This document shows positions 10,692-24,900 of a stretch of 64,000 nt of DNA, in pieces. The number at the start of each line of letters is the position of its first letter. Position 1 is the stretch's first letter. Where the stretch lies: NCBI GenBank assembly GCA_009760855.2, contig WPIO01000002.1, positions 15,047,001 to 15,111,000 on the forward strand. The letters are read 5' to 3'. This DNA comes from Cristatella mucedo. Its lineage: Eukaryota; Bryozoa; Phylactolaemata; Cristatellidae. Position numbers and translations under genes: made by a program. Under the pieces are notes generated by a model that did no database searches, was not told the origin of the DNA, and was given only the letters and a program-made list of their open reading frames with translations.

Positions 10692-12915
10692 GTACGAAGA
10701 TCAAATAGCTTGTCCACCGACTTCCAAATAATGTTTAATAGTAAGCGAAATTTTGTGACCAATTGCCTCAATAAACGTGTCAGCAGTTCATTCTCATTTA
10801 GTTCATCGAGTTACACAGCTAGCTTTTTTACTCTGCTGTGTGACTATTGTAATAAGAGCTTAGAAGCTGGTCATTTGGGTATGGAATTCTCATTAATTCC
10901 TGCTAACTTGTCAACGCTAGACCCTGACTTACTTCTTCTGAAGTGTCTAACAACATATATTGCTACCACCGTATCTAACGTGATAAAAATGCTTTTAGCA
11001 TCAGTTTTCGTAACTTCGCTCATCTAAAAAGGCTTGCGTCGTGCCGCTATGTAACTGTGATAGCCCAAGAGGTAATGTGCTCGCTCTTCACGACGATGTC
11101 GTAGGTTCAAATCCTGCGGTGGGCTATCCTATATTGCCGCTGAAAGCGGCAATGATTGCCGATAAGCTTTTCTGCCGCACTAAACATTAGGCTCTCAAGC
11201 CAGCTAAGATTTTTCAACTCACAATTTGACTGGATAATTTCAATACCTTCTGCCCACTCTTCGTTTTGCTTCGTTCCTATCAAGAGCAGAACGAATATTG
11301 GCTGACCTATCCTAAGTGTACAATGAAAGCTGCATCTAGTGATTAAATTCAAGTCCAGATGTAGAGCCACTCACTCCCACGTCTCAGCACTATCTTAAGA
11401 GTATAGAACTTTGCAGGAATAAAGCAAGCTGTCTGTCTGCTTGGATCACTCGACGGCATTTCATCACCAATGATCGCTAGGCCGGATCCAGCTTCTTATC
11501 TTCTTAGCTTGGGCATCAACGACAAACATTTTCAGAAGATTGTTTGAGCTTAGTTCATGTCAACTCCCATGGTTGTACTGTGAGGCTAGGATTCTAGCCA
11601 GTAAATTCACAGTAGTTGTTTCTGGTCTACGTCTTAGCTATCTGCTGATGCATGGCTTGTGAGCAAGCCCACCGTAAAAATTGACCGGCTGGACGTTTCA
11701 TCGCTAGCAGCCTTCTGCTGCTACACTCGGCCGAGTAGCACGTGGTGAATTCACCCAGTTATTTTAAAATAGATTGTCGTTGTTTGGTATTTTTCAAAAC
11801 ATTTTGTGTTCTGACGAAATTATTTGGATCTGCAGCATCGGTGCGAAGCTGCTCAGTGAATTCACACAGCCAGACTGAAGCATCACTTTTTCGGAAAGAT
11901 TTTGCGTTTGTATTTATTAGGCTGTAAACTGAATGATCTTGTGGTTTTCGCTCTCTGACTGCTTCTGTTCCACGTACTTATTAGGTAAACTGCGTTGCGT
12001 TCTCTCCGGACTATGAGCTACTGCTGACTGGCTCAGATGACTGTACCGTCTGCATCTTTAATGGATTGACTCATCGATTGGTAACAGAGCTTCGTGGACA
12101 TACCGGTAGGAATGGTATTTAATATAGGTATTTTGAGCTGCGCCGCATTACCTGGGCCGATAGCAATGGTCTCGCTCTTCATCTGGGGCAGTGGGTCCAG
12201 TGCCTTCTTATCACCTGAGCGCTAATAATTGGGTAGTTGCGTGGCTGCTGCACCCAGCTTCGGGTCACACGCAATCTTCCTGCGGAGCAGCATCGGTCGA
12301 GGCAGCGTCTTGTCAGAATCTCTTTCCCATGCTTATAGAATTGTACTAGCAATCTCTCGTTTCTGCGTATCCATGCTTTTGTAGGCAGCAAGCTTTTCCA
12401 TGCCAGTATTTTAGATTTTGTGCAACTTATAATATAATTCATTGTATAGCGCCCCAAGAGAACTTAATCTCTATTCAGACGCTTCACATATGCCTCGGGG
12501 CTCGAGCCCACGACCTCAGTCAGACCTTAGTCGGGGGCGAGCACCTTAACCGCTGGACCAAACCAGCTCGGCGTTATAATACCTTCGCCTAATTAATTCA
12601 CTTCTTTTATCCCCAAGAAATCTTTCTTTTTTAGCTGCTACTCCTTTAATATTTATTTACTAAATTGTGTCATTTAACCTACATTTCTCTTTGCATTTCT
12701 AGCATTATTATCAGGCTGCTAGGGTGCTTTTTTGCTGCACACGAGCTGCTAAAATCGTTTTGGCTCATAATGCTTATTAGAAGCTGGTGTCACAATCAAT
12801 GACGCTGAGGGAGTATGGATTTGCTAACGATATATTTTGCAAACGTTGAAATGCCCCTGAGCTAATAGATTAGCTTCGACAATATTGCTTTAATGGTGCT
12901 GACTGCATGCTCGTA

Positions 12916-12957
<42 letters not shown>

Positions 12958-15900
12958 GTTTGCTTGTTAAACTGAGCTGTAATGTAATTTAGTTCATTTC
13001 TCATCGGTGTAGTCTATCACTGTACATTTTTCGAAACCATTTGCACCGTAACAATACTATCAGGAGTTCATAGTCAGTAACAGCAGAAAGATCATAGACA
13101 TGCAATCAATCAGTGGGTTCACTTTAACAAGCATGCAGAAAAGTCGCCGCCCACACATGTACCGGAATCGACAGCCAGCGACTATTCTTAACAATAGAGG
13201 GACTATCTCAGCTGTAGCGGTGACCGCAAGCAAATGCATGAAACCTTACGCACAGTACGCACAGCTAGCAGGCTCTTAAATTTAACATTGGACGAGCCAA
13301 AGATAAACTGGATTGACAAGGAAGCTCTGGAGGCTCAATAGTTTTTCCTGCTTCAACAGGTGGAGGTTGACCCTTGGTGGTCATCGTAGCCACAATTATA
13401 GCCGTCCGGTAGAGCCCGTCGTCCAAAGCTGTAAATATGGTGTCGAGAAAATATACGTTAATATAAAGATCTAATCTCTAAACTATTTTAATTCTATTGG
13501 ATCACGTTCCTAACGCTTACACAAAATTTCAGTGACGGATGTTACTCTCCATGATTTATAAAGTAAAGCTTAGTTATTAATGGCTATCTAATTCAACAGA
13601 CTCGGTTATATGACGGTGAAATTCCTAAAAAGGTTGAATCTAAGCAGCTTGAAGCACACATTAAAACAATAAATTGTTGACCAAATTACAGTCGGGATTA
13701 AAGCGACACACTCTTTCACTGACACTGCTCTTCTGTGTGTAAGCAAAGATATCCTATAGAGCAACGATGACAGGAATGTCACTGCCCTAGCCGGTTAGAT
13801 TGATCAGCTGCATTCGATACTATTGATTACGAAATCTTTCTTGAATGATTGAGAACAACGGTCGGTCAGAAAGACCAGGCACTGGTGGGGTTCAAATCGA
13901 TCTTGTCCGATCGTGTTCAATGCGTGCCGTGCGGAGATCAGATCTCATCACCAAACCAGTCACTTGTGGAGTCCTACATGGGTCCGTCCTCGGTCCTTGA
14001 TTATTTTCCATTTATGGCAAAACGCTGGGAACAGTGATTCGGGCCCGTAAAATCGGCTATCACTGTTATGATGACCATACCGATCTGTATTTTTTGCTTA
14101 AACCATCGGATTCTGCTGCAGCAGCTTATAAACTGAATACTTGCTTTGCAGATATTTAATGCCGGCTTTCGGCAAATTTTCTTATTCTTAACGACGATAG
14201 GCCGGAACTGATACTCAGAGGAACACCAAGCGTTAAACTAGACTAGAATACTCTGGTCTTCTATAAGGTGATGCTCTCGTTCGACCTCCACCGCGTGCTC
14301 AGAATGTATGTACTGTCATTAAAAACTGTCTAACATTTGAAAATTTAATAAGGAAGACTGCCGCCACAGCTAACTATCGCGTCCGATCCGTATCTCAGAT
14401 TATTGACTGTGTACCATGACGGCTAGCAAAACATTTAACTAAGCCCCCTGGTTCTTTCTCGGCCAGATAATTGCAATTCCATTTTGACTGGGCTACAAAA
14501 AAGTCTCTAGGCCACTGCAGCTTGTGATAAATATGGCTGCAAGGCTAGCTAACAAATACCAAAGATTTGATCATTTTTCTTGTTTTCTAAAGGAGCTTTG
14601 ATTGCTTCCGGTTGATCTATGGATACGTAATGAAGATCTTACGCTGACCTACAAGACCCGCCACGGCTTGGCTCCTTCATACTTAGTGAGCCGCGATGGC
14701 ACACTAGGTAAGGCAGCTGCACTTCACGACCTCGGGACCGAGGTTGTGAGTTCCCATCCTGCGGTGAGCGATTCTTTCTGCAAATGAGTAGCCTTTAAGG
14801 CTCTTCTTCCACTATGCAAAAAGGGGCTGTTAAATCAGCTCGTATGCTGCGGTATATATAAACGTATATCAGGGTGCTGAGCTGCTGCACCAGATCCGGC
14901 TTCTTTGTGCCCTCGGGTCCTCTATGGACAACAACTTCCTTCACTTCAAGTCCGTTGGCGGCAAAAGCTTTTGCTTTTCACGCCAAAGATTTTCGAACTC
15001 ACCTCCACAATTCTTATGCAACGATATCTACTTCCCCTACGACCGACTGTGGCACATTCTTTCCAGCAGTACTGAGCTGTTACTTCCAGGCTACTCACTA
15101 CCTCAACTGCCATCCTAAATCCCTGACTCGACGATGAATCTCACTTTCACTTTATTAAGTAAGATGTAGTCGGTTAGATATCGAATGCGTACAGAAATCC
15201 TACAGTAAACTCTCCTGAGTAACATGCCTTTATTCTTTGTGGCTTTGTGGAGTTACAGACGGAGATACATTGCGTTACCAGAGCCTGGATGGCCATTGTT
15301 ATGCTCGTAGGGCGAAATACCATTAAGAAATACACATTCAAAAGTACTAAGTTGTAATGAGCGAACAGAGCGCCAAGCAGTAGCTCCGGAGAGCGTGTCT
15401 TGCATCATAGGGCTTGCGGCCTGATTTACTATGTCTACGGCTCTTGGGTGCGTCGGGTCAGGGCCACCGCTGATTAATAGCAGTAGCAGGCCAAACTGGC
15501 GGACTGCATCCTGATTGGCCCGTTCGTGTAACGCCTCAATGCTAGAAGGGCGACAGCACGATGTTGGCCCGTTCGGGCAAAGCCCAGAGACTTCGACGTG
15601 CCGCCACACGTTGCTGTGTGGTAGCTGGCACTGCAACAGCAACCACTACCACTTGCAATGGCAATACAGAATTGCCTGCTCGAGGATTTAAACCCGATAC
15701 CTGGGTCGCGAAGTGGGTGCACCTCACCTCTGGGCTCAGAGCCAGGGCTAGTAAGTCTATATAATATGTGTAATCATGATGTCAAAAATAGCCTGGGCGC
15801 ACCAAGACCTATCCGATCAAAAACAATCGCTATCCTCAGTTAGAGCAGTGATATTAATCACTGCCTGTGCATTGACACGTATTTAGCGGGCGTAAACGAC

Positions 15901-18900
15901 GTGTCTCTAGTGTGCACCGGCAGCCATATGACATTCCTAGCACTAAAAGCGTATAAGCGTTTAGGTCATCTCATTTGCGATTCATTCCTACATTTCAACT
16001 TAATCCTGTCTTTTTACGTTGCCCCAGGTTAAGAACGTTCCCACCTTCAAAGCTTTTAAACAGCCAGAAACTTTTTATTATCGTCCTCATTTGCAGATTT
16101 ATCATTAGATCTAACAGAAACTTGCACTACCATTAGATCGTGCCCTGGACTTTATAAAATAATATGTTCCATACAACAAGTCTGCAGGCAGTACTCGTAT
16201 GACAAATTTACTATCTGAATAGGTAGCTTTTTATCTAGCTTTATTTTACCCCGAGTAAAAGTAGGTTCAACTTATTTGCAACATATTTAATGCTTACTGC
16301 CTCTCATTTGACCCGTTTTCTTCAAGGCTCAGAGAGTGCTTGCTTGGCCCTCCGAGGGCGTTTTATCGTAACTATCGAAGTTTAGCTGTCATGCGTCATT
16401 ACTGTCCAGTCCGGCATTGGAAGGATTACTCTGTCCATCGAAGTGTAGCTTCTTATGTTATGCCTTTAAGTCCGAGGTTGCTGCTACTGCGAGCGCACAT
16501 CAAATTCGTGTGGGGCCACCGCGTGTTGGCTATCAGCATGTACAAAGTCTGCCGGAATGAGGAGAACTGATAATAATAACAATACGTTTGTATGGCACCC
16601 TCGTAGAACCCAAACTCTTCTAGGTACTTTACATTTGCTGTAAAGAAAATAATCAAGTTGGTAATGGAAGAATGCAAAATGTCAACAATCATAACTTGTT
16701 TAGAGTTACACATGCATAGTCTCAGCATGCAAATATGGTTGATGGCTGCGTTCGCAGTTTTAACACGAGGGAAGGAGCACACAAAGGACGAATTGCAAGA
16801 ACCCACACTAAATGCTGTGATACAAAGGTAATCTTCTCTCGCGTATTTTCAGGCTAGTTTCGTGTACTGTATTTGCACGTTGCTTTAGGTGCCATAACAA
16901 CGGTTGCTGTCTCCGACGACAGCAGATACCTGGCAAGTGGATCATACGATAGGACAATCAAGTTATGGCAGACGCGATCTGCGTCACTGGTCCATACACT
17001 TCGGGGTAAATTTCGTGCTCCTATTATGAGGCACTGGCGAGTTAACAGCGAAATCACGCACGGCATTATGCGAGTCTTAAATTCTCCTACAGGCCACATG
17101 AAAAGCATATCAGCGGTATCGTTCTCTTCCTCCGGGACAAATCTGTGCTCGGCTTCATGGGACAAAACTGCAATGCTGTGGAGCGTTCTGGTAATTTGTT
17201 AGTCCTCTTAGAAAGTACTTACAATTTTGGGCGGCATGAAATCACTTCGTAATCGTTGCCATGTACATGGACAGACTCAGTGTACCGGCATATTTCGCAT
17301 CAATGCCTATATATCCCCTATGTACAATACATCCGCATATTTGTTTGTTAACTATTGTGGCCACCCTTAAAATGAGATAGCGTACTTCAAAATGTGCTAA
17401 CTCGAGCTTTGCCTTAGCTGGGCCAAGCAGGCAAGCCTAAAATGCTACTTTTCTTCTTCGCTGGCGAATGGACCCACGGAGGCGTACGGACAAACGGCTG
17501 ATGCCACTGGCATTATTAATTATAGTGATAATAATAATAATAATGCACTTGAAAAAGTGCCCTCAGAGAACTCAATCTCTTTCTAGGCGCTTTACATTTG
17601 CTGCAAAGATAAATGCAATTGAATGGTGAGTAATATTATGCTTGATAAACAACATGAATAACATTAGCACTTATATAGTCAATATTGGTTATATAACCAT
17701 TTTAACTTGGTTCAACACATTATACGGATATACGGCCCTGAAATCATAACAGCTCGCTAACCAGTTTGCTACAACAGACAATTTTATCATCAAGAAAAGC
17801 ACGATTACGATTCTGCTGCCTACCTTTTTTCTTACAATGAGATTCATCCGTGCGGCCAGCTCTCTGTAGCAAGTAATAATAATAGTGCATTTCTATTGTA
17901 CCCCCAGATAAGTGAATCTCTGTCTGGGCACTTTACAGATACCGTCAGGAAAGCATGACCAAGTGATTAATGGTAACGTTCGCAGTGTCATCTAGCATAA
18001 CATTGTTAGATGAGACATGCACAACGTCAACGGGAAGACGCGGCTAGTTGTAGCAGGCACAATGGCAGCACGTACAGGCAAACCAAGGACGAATCACGGT
18101 GACCCACTAAATGCTATAATAAATAGTCCTGCTTTAAGCTTCCTTTTAAATGTCGTCATGTCGGGGAGGGGTGTCATTACGTGTGGCTGAGTGCGTAAAT
18201 CTACTGTATCTGATGTGTATTCGATGTCCAATTAATGCAATTTACTATTGAGGCTAAAATATAACTCTTCAACAATGCGAAGTAGAAGGAAAGATGACAA
18301 CAATGCTTTATGCTCGATGTTCTCAGGCAATTAATATCGCGATTAGCTACATGTCGCCTTTTCCCAACTCTTTGCAATCGATTACTTTCGATCATTGGCA
18401 CCACTAAGCATACGCTTTCGCTGCAGTGAAGTTCATTTTAATATTTTTAGACCGGGCACCTGCTTTTCGTCTTCTCTGGACATTCAGCTGCAGTACAGGC
18501 AGTCGCATTCTCTGCTGGCGACCACTATTTGGTTAGTCATCACCAATGCATAGAGAGCCGCATTCCCTCTTAACTATGCACAAGTTGATTACGAATATTG
18601 CACGAATCACCGCTTCCTTTCAGTTATTAAGTATTCCCTACATAAATAGTCTTACTAGTAGCACATGTATGTCATCACTGCTGGCTGCTGCCGGCAAGCA
18701 TTGCCGTGTGATCAGTGTTCTGCCTGCAGCCGATAAACCTCAGCGAGCGGGTTTTCTTCAGTAATATTTTGCCATCGATTGCTGGAGAGTTTATAGCTCC
18801 AACGCTCAGCTGCTGAAACTGAGCCCGTCAATGTGTCTCGGCATTGCTTGCGATAACAATGACAATGTCATGTCCATAATCGGTCTCGTTTGGAGACATC

Positions 18901-21900
18901 AGAATGGTAAACAAGATTTGCAGCATCCTCGCTGGTTCATCAGAGCTGCCATTCTTCGTGGTGGGAGGCATGAACGAGCTTAATTGCCTCAGCAGCCAGT
19001 AGTCATTCAATGCCATTAACTAATGGCTAACTAGGGTAAAATGTTCTTTGCCCCTGAAGCGTGTTGGGAGGAAGGATCTGCTGCCTAACGTCACTTGTAG
19101 CCCAGAAGGTCCTTAAAAGAGGTGAGAATTGTGCAACTGCATTTTGGCCACAGTTAAAATGGGAGATGGCTGGTATTAATACATGCATGCATGTATCTCT
19201 GTGACTCCACAAAGGTGCAAAGCCTGAGTGGCTGTAATCCTGGAGAGTGTTCTACAGCCAAGTACAAGCCTATGCGGCTTTGATAGGCCTGCGGTACTGG
19301 TTGAACTGCTGCACCAGTTTCAACCTCCTCGTGCCCTCAGGTCCTGTATGTACAATAAATTAGCTGCTCCATTCCTCCGCTTAAAGACCGTTGGCGACAG
19401 AAGCTTTAGTTCTGCAGTTCCTAGACTGTGTGGAACTCGCTTCCACGGTTCTTACGAAACGACAACTACTCTCTTCCTACCGACGCTCATCCTTTCCAGC
19501 GGTCCTGAGCTGCTACTCCCTATCTCTATCTCAACTGCTCTCCTGACTCTGCTATGCTTCCCACTTTCTCTTTGCTGTGTGAGATGAAGTCTGTTGGCTA
19601 CGGAATGCGACCAAAAGCCGCTTAGGCTGCGAGTGGTTTAAACAAATATCTCCTGCGTAACACCCACATAGTCTTTGTGGCTTTAAAAAAAGATCCTAGC
19701 TGATTAAACAGCCACCTTTTGTATAGCAACAGAAGAGCCTTTACGGCTATCACCACCGCTTGCAGTGCCGATAAAGGATCACCCACCGCAGGAATCGAAC
19801 CCACGACCTCGGGACCGAGGTCATGAAAGCAGCCGCCTTATCTAGTGTGCCATCACGGCTGGCTTTGTAAAGTTACGGACGGAGATACATTACATTATAT
19901 TACATTATACGGTAGCGAAGGGAATTCGTCTCACACAACAAAGGAAAAGTATAAAGCTTAGCTGAGTCATGAGGGCAGTCAAGGATGTTGATAGAAAAAT
20001 GGGGAAGTGAGTTGTCCAGTCTCGAACCTGCAGAGCAAAAGCTTGATCGTCAAGGGAAAAATAGAACGCTTAATTTATTCTCTACGGAGTAGATGAGGGC
20101 ATGGTAAGGCTGAAATTGATTCAGCAGGTCAGATAGGTATGAAGAAGCCAAGCAGTGGTGAACCTTGTAGGTCGACTGAATTTAAAGTTTAGCCACGAAA
20201 GAATTTAGCTCTGCAAGATTTCCAGCTATTATAACCAATACCACTCTTGGGCGCTGTGTTATTAGCCTTTTTCAGTCTGTTGTTAAAAAAATCAAAATCT
20301 CGAAAAATCGAAATCTTTTGGAAATTAGCTCAAGTCGTCAAATGTTCCTGTTTAGCGCGAGATCATAAAATAAGCTAAGGTAATTTCCTCCACACTGAAG
20401 GAGAGGTAATTTTTTATTTTAATTAAACAGTCGTAGAAATTGTCCTAAGAATACTATTATTTTGCTGCAGTCGGCATCCTCGCAGGTTCGGAGCGCCGGA
20501 TATCCTTTCTTTTAGATTACGTTGATAATTATGTCGGTCGCATTACATAAACCTGGCTGTTGGCCAAAGATATTTGTCATATGTATGAGAACGGTGTGGG
20601 TCAAGCCTGGCCTATATAGTTCCGAGGGTCACACACTCTTTCCAAGTTGCGTTCATGCTACAAGCCCACTCCCAGCCAGGTTCGAGGGTCTCGGTTCCTC
20701 CGAATGCAAATACCTTGTTTTACGCAACGACAACTACTCTCCTACTGCCGACTATGGCTCATCCTTTTCAGCGGTCCTGAGCTGCTACTTCCATGCTACT
20801 CACTACCTCAAGTGCTCTCATGACTCTGCTATGCTTCTCACTTTCTCTTTGTTGCGTGAGACGAAGTCTGTTGGCTACCGAATGCTTACCGAAAGCCGCC
20901 TAGGCTGTGAGTGCGAAATACAAAACTCTCCTGCGTAACACCCATATGATCTTTAGGACTTTGTGGAGTTACAGATGGAGATACATTACATTTCCAACTA
21001 ACCTACTGCTTCTGACGCCTGACTGAAGTCAGTGAGAGATTGGTCTTTCACCACTAGAGCTACTATTCTTTGTAAGTCCTCATCAGTTCATTATGTCTTG
21101 TTGAATCTGCACGAAATCTAGATGTCCTATTCAAAAGTAACCTTTCATTAGGCGACCACATCAGCTTCACAGTCAAGTCTGCCTACTTTCAGCTGCATAA
21201 CATTGCGAAAATGTGGGCTTATTTAAGCAGGGACACCACATCTAGATCGGTCCATGCATTTGTGACATCCCGTCTCGACTTCTGTAACTCACTGCTTGTT
21301 GGTCAACCGGCCTGTGCAAACAGGCGCTTACAGCTGGTGCAAAACTTTGAAGTTTGGCTTGTCTGTAGTTGCAGTAGCCACATCTCACCACTTCTCGCCG
21401 ACCTGCCCTGGATCCCAGTCAAGCAATGCATTACTTCAAGGGTTTGTCACTCACTTTTAGGTCTCTTGAATCTTTGACTCCAGCCTACTTATCACATAGT
21501 CATCCACACACGTGGCTAAACATCGTATTTGGAATGAAATCGCTTACCAATACCTCGTACGTAACCCAAATTCTTTGGACACCGTTACTTTAGTATGCAT
21601 GCTCCCAAAGCCTGGAACTCACTTCCGACTCGCGTCGCGACATACCCTGACTTGACAACATAAACAAAACCGAAGTGGCATCTATTTATCACAGTATATA
21701 TTGGGTCCATACGATTTTTCTTTTACGTCAGCAAGTGTAAAGTGCCTAGAAAGAGAATTAGTTCACTGATGGCGCTATATCAAACGTATTATATATATAT
21801 TTATATACGTTTCAGTGCTTAGTGAGTGTAGACAGATTTTCTGAACTGGCATACGATACGGTTTTCAATAGCCTACGGCAATCAGCAGCACAACACTTCT

Positions 21901-24900
21901 GTGAGTTTATTATCAATAGTGATTTATTCATACTATTGGAAATCCTCTGATACCATATGCAGCTGTTTAAGAAGAAAATCTCTTTCTATCTTTGTCGTAG
22001 ATATGCAATGGCTATCGTGATGTACATGCAATTTATGTGCATACGCTGCGCCTAGGCCACATCATCCTGGGATTCAACGATTCGCCTGTGGGAGCTTACG
22101 ACCGTGAAAACGACGGGCCTCGTCACAGTCTTGGAAGGTCACACGGGCAATGTGTGCGCGGTTGCCTTCTCAAAGCACTTGATTCTGGTAGGCTCGTTTT
22201 GGACGACCGTGTTCATTTGTATCTTCCATCGCCAGAGCTCTGCAGCTGCTATTAAGCACGCAAGTCGGAAGAATCCTCAGCTACCGTTGGTAACGACTGC
22301 TGTCGCTCCTCTTTTTTTGTGCCGTTTTAGGCAACCGGCGGCACGGACAAAAAAGTTCGAACTTGGAATACCAGAAATAAAAGCCTACTACACGTGTTTC
22401 ACGGTCACAACGGTTGCATTCGCTGCCTCTGCTTCATAGATAGCGGGTTCCTGCTTGCCAGTGGCAGCGATGATGGAGAGATTTTCTTGTGGTCTCTCTC
22501 TAACAGACAGTGCATTGCTTCGGTGGAAGTAAGATTTAACTCCGGTGACAATAGTGTAGCTATACCAGCTCCAATCGTCCGTAAGACACGGTCCACTTTT
22601 CGTACGACTTGAAGTTCGATGTAATCATGTTCTCTAACTATAGTTATCCTCAGATACTGTCACACTGCACTTTTTAAAGCTAAGGTATCCTTGCATTCGT
22701 CTAACTGGCTATTAGGTTAAACAAACATCGCAAAATCTTTCTGGTTTTACCTCACTCAGCTTGGTGTCTGGCGGGTTTAGTTGGACGTTTAGAATTTACT
22801 GTGACTCGAAGTGGCTCTTTCTCTTTCCACCGATTTGTCGGAGCTTTATGATGCTACCTAGCTGGGCATACATGTAAGCTTTGCTAATTGGTGCCGCCAA
22901 ACAGTTTAATGCTTCATTGAAGTGTTTAGATAGTTCAGCAGTCTATACATCTTGAAGCGCTAAAATGAAGTCGGGATCTATTTACTTATTTATTCACATC
23001 CTGGTGAAATAATCTATCCAGGTGATTAGTGGATGCAACAACTTCTAGGTTTATTAATTGCTTGTACTAGTTCTCTCTTTCTCAGCTGTCAAGCTTTTTC
23101 TCGCACTGCTTTACCAGTAATTACTCTGACTCTAATCATATGATAGTCTGATGGTGGCTTAAGGACAAGCAGTCAGATTTCAGCATATGTAAATTAGGCT
23201 GAAATGAATGCATGATCTCGCGACCTCCGAGAGCTCTTGTTGCCCAATCCGAAAGGCATAGGCAGCCGCCCATCCTAAGCCTTCCTAAGCTGCACGTATC
23301 ATTGCCTCAGAAAACTGCAACTAAGCACATATTGACTCCACTGGCTGAGATGAGAGTTACATATGCTTTAGAAGTATGTCGAGGTTACAACATACTCGCT
23401 CATCTCACGCCTAGCTTTGAACGCATATAATAGGGCCTTGGGGACCAAAAAACATTGATTAGGCTCGACTTTGTGCAGATGGAACTGATAAAGTAGGTTA
23501 ATACACGCTTGAAAGTAGATGTCCTTCCAAAAATCGAAGTTTCCTTGAGCTACCAATGAGGAAACTGGTGCAGCTAAGACCCGACTTATAGCATATCTAA
23601 CAGCTACTTAAGCGTGGCTTGTAAGCAACTACGCACCTATGGACATCCAAATGCTTTCCTTTCGTTCGCCGTCCAGTTATTACGCTTCTTGGGCTCAACA
23701 TCCTATAAGCCTATGCTTCGCACCCGATCTAAAACTGTTAATTCGCAGACTCTTACTACCTTGCTATTCAATACGATCAAGCATGCACACTATCGTTTTG
23801 CTAGTGTCGCTAAAAGCATTCGCTATTTATGCTGATGCTGCAAGAGTTTGCTAATTCAAAATTCATAGTAGAAAGTGTTGCTGAAGAGGAGGCAGGAGGT
23901 GCATATTCTGAATTTTTAGCTTTGTCTCGAGCCGTTCATTTGGCTCTCACTCAAGCACTGCTTTGAATCACTCCATCTGTAATCATCAAGTCTACTGTGT
24001 CCCAGGCGGTCAATCTTATACGGGTCCAATGGAACGCTTGCTCAATGTGCAATAACCTACTAATAATATGGGACATGATTCTTGACAACGCTCCTGACTT
24101 GTTTGCTTTGACCGATACCTGGCTGAAATCAACAAACTGCCCGACCGTAACCGACGGATGACACTCTAACTGGCTTCTCTTTCTGTTGTACCCCGGAGAC
24201 TGAACTGCTGCTCATAGGACACCCTAAGCGTGCGGCTGGATTAAAAGGCTTTGCTCTTCTAATAGGTGATGCTGTTGTGCGACCATCACCGAGTTCACAA
24301 AATTTATGTGTCGTTTCGACAGCTGCCTAAACTTTAAAAGCTTCATTCAGAAGACTGCTTCTACGGCTAGCCACCACGTCCGATCCCTATCCAAGATTAG
24401 GTCGATCGATGATGCATAAACCAAAAATGCTTATGCTTTTTTTTTGCTTTATTTTGATACCATCGATCACAAAGTTCTTCTAGAGCGCCTCTCATTTTGC
24501 CTGGGCATCACTAGCACTGCTCTGCAGTGGTTCAGGTCCTACCTCAGTGGGAGACTCCAGAGTATTGACGTGAATGGACAAAGATCATCAGACGTACCTC
24601 CGAAATATGGCGTACCTCAGGGCTCCGTGCTAGGTCAGGTTCTTTTCACGGTTTATACTCTCCCTCTTGCTGATGTGATTTCCAAGCACAATCTAGGCTT
24701 TCAATTCTATGCGGATGACACTCAGTTGTTCCTTTGATTTGATCCCTTCCAGCCTTCGAGCACCTCAAATTCTCTCAACTCCCTTGCTGCATGTATTGAT
24801 GACATCCGCACATGGATGGCAGCAGTTTTTCTAAAACTAAATGATGATAAAACTAACTTACTAGTTATGGGCAAACCCAGTGTGATTCACAAATTGGAAA

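Noticed and set aside
11058-11130. Genuine tRNA gene
   Set aside because: It folds well and has a B box, but the sequence continues directly into the SINE-1 body and tail, so it is a SINE head.
15253-15764. Overlapping open frames of 60-130 codons on both strands
   Set aside because: They lie in repeat D and a SINE-like end; no domain and a related non-coding copy exists at 32 kb.
16873-17202. Single 109-codon WD40 open frame as an intronless gene
   Set aside because: It reads through the 87-bp intron; correct WD40 spacing is only obtained by joining 17005 to 17093.
22037-22255. 72-codon frame over exon 6
   Set aside because: Wrong frame; the WD40 signature SSWDSTIRLW is in another frame.
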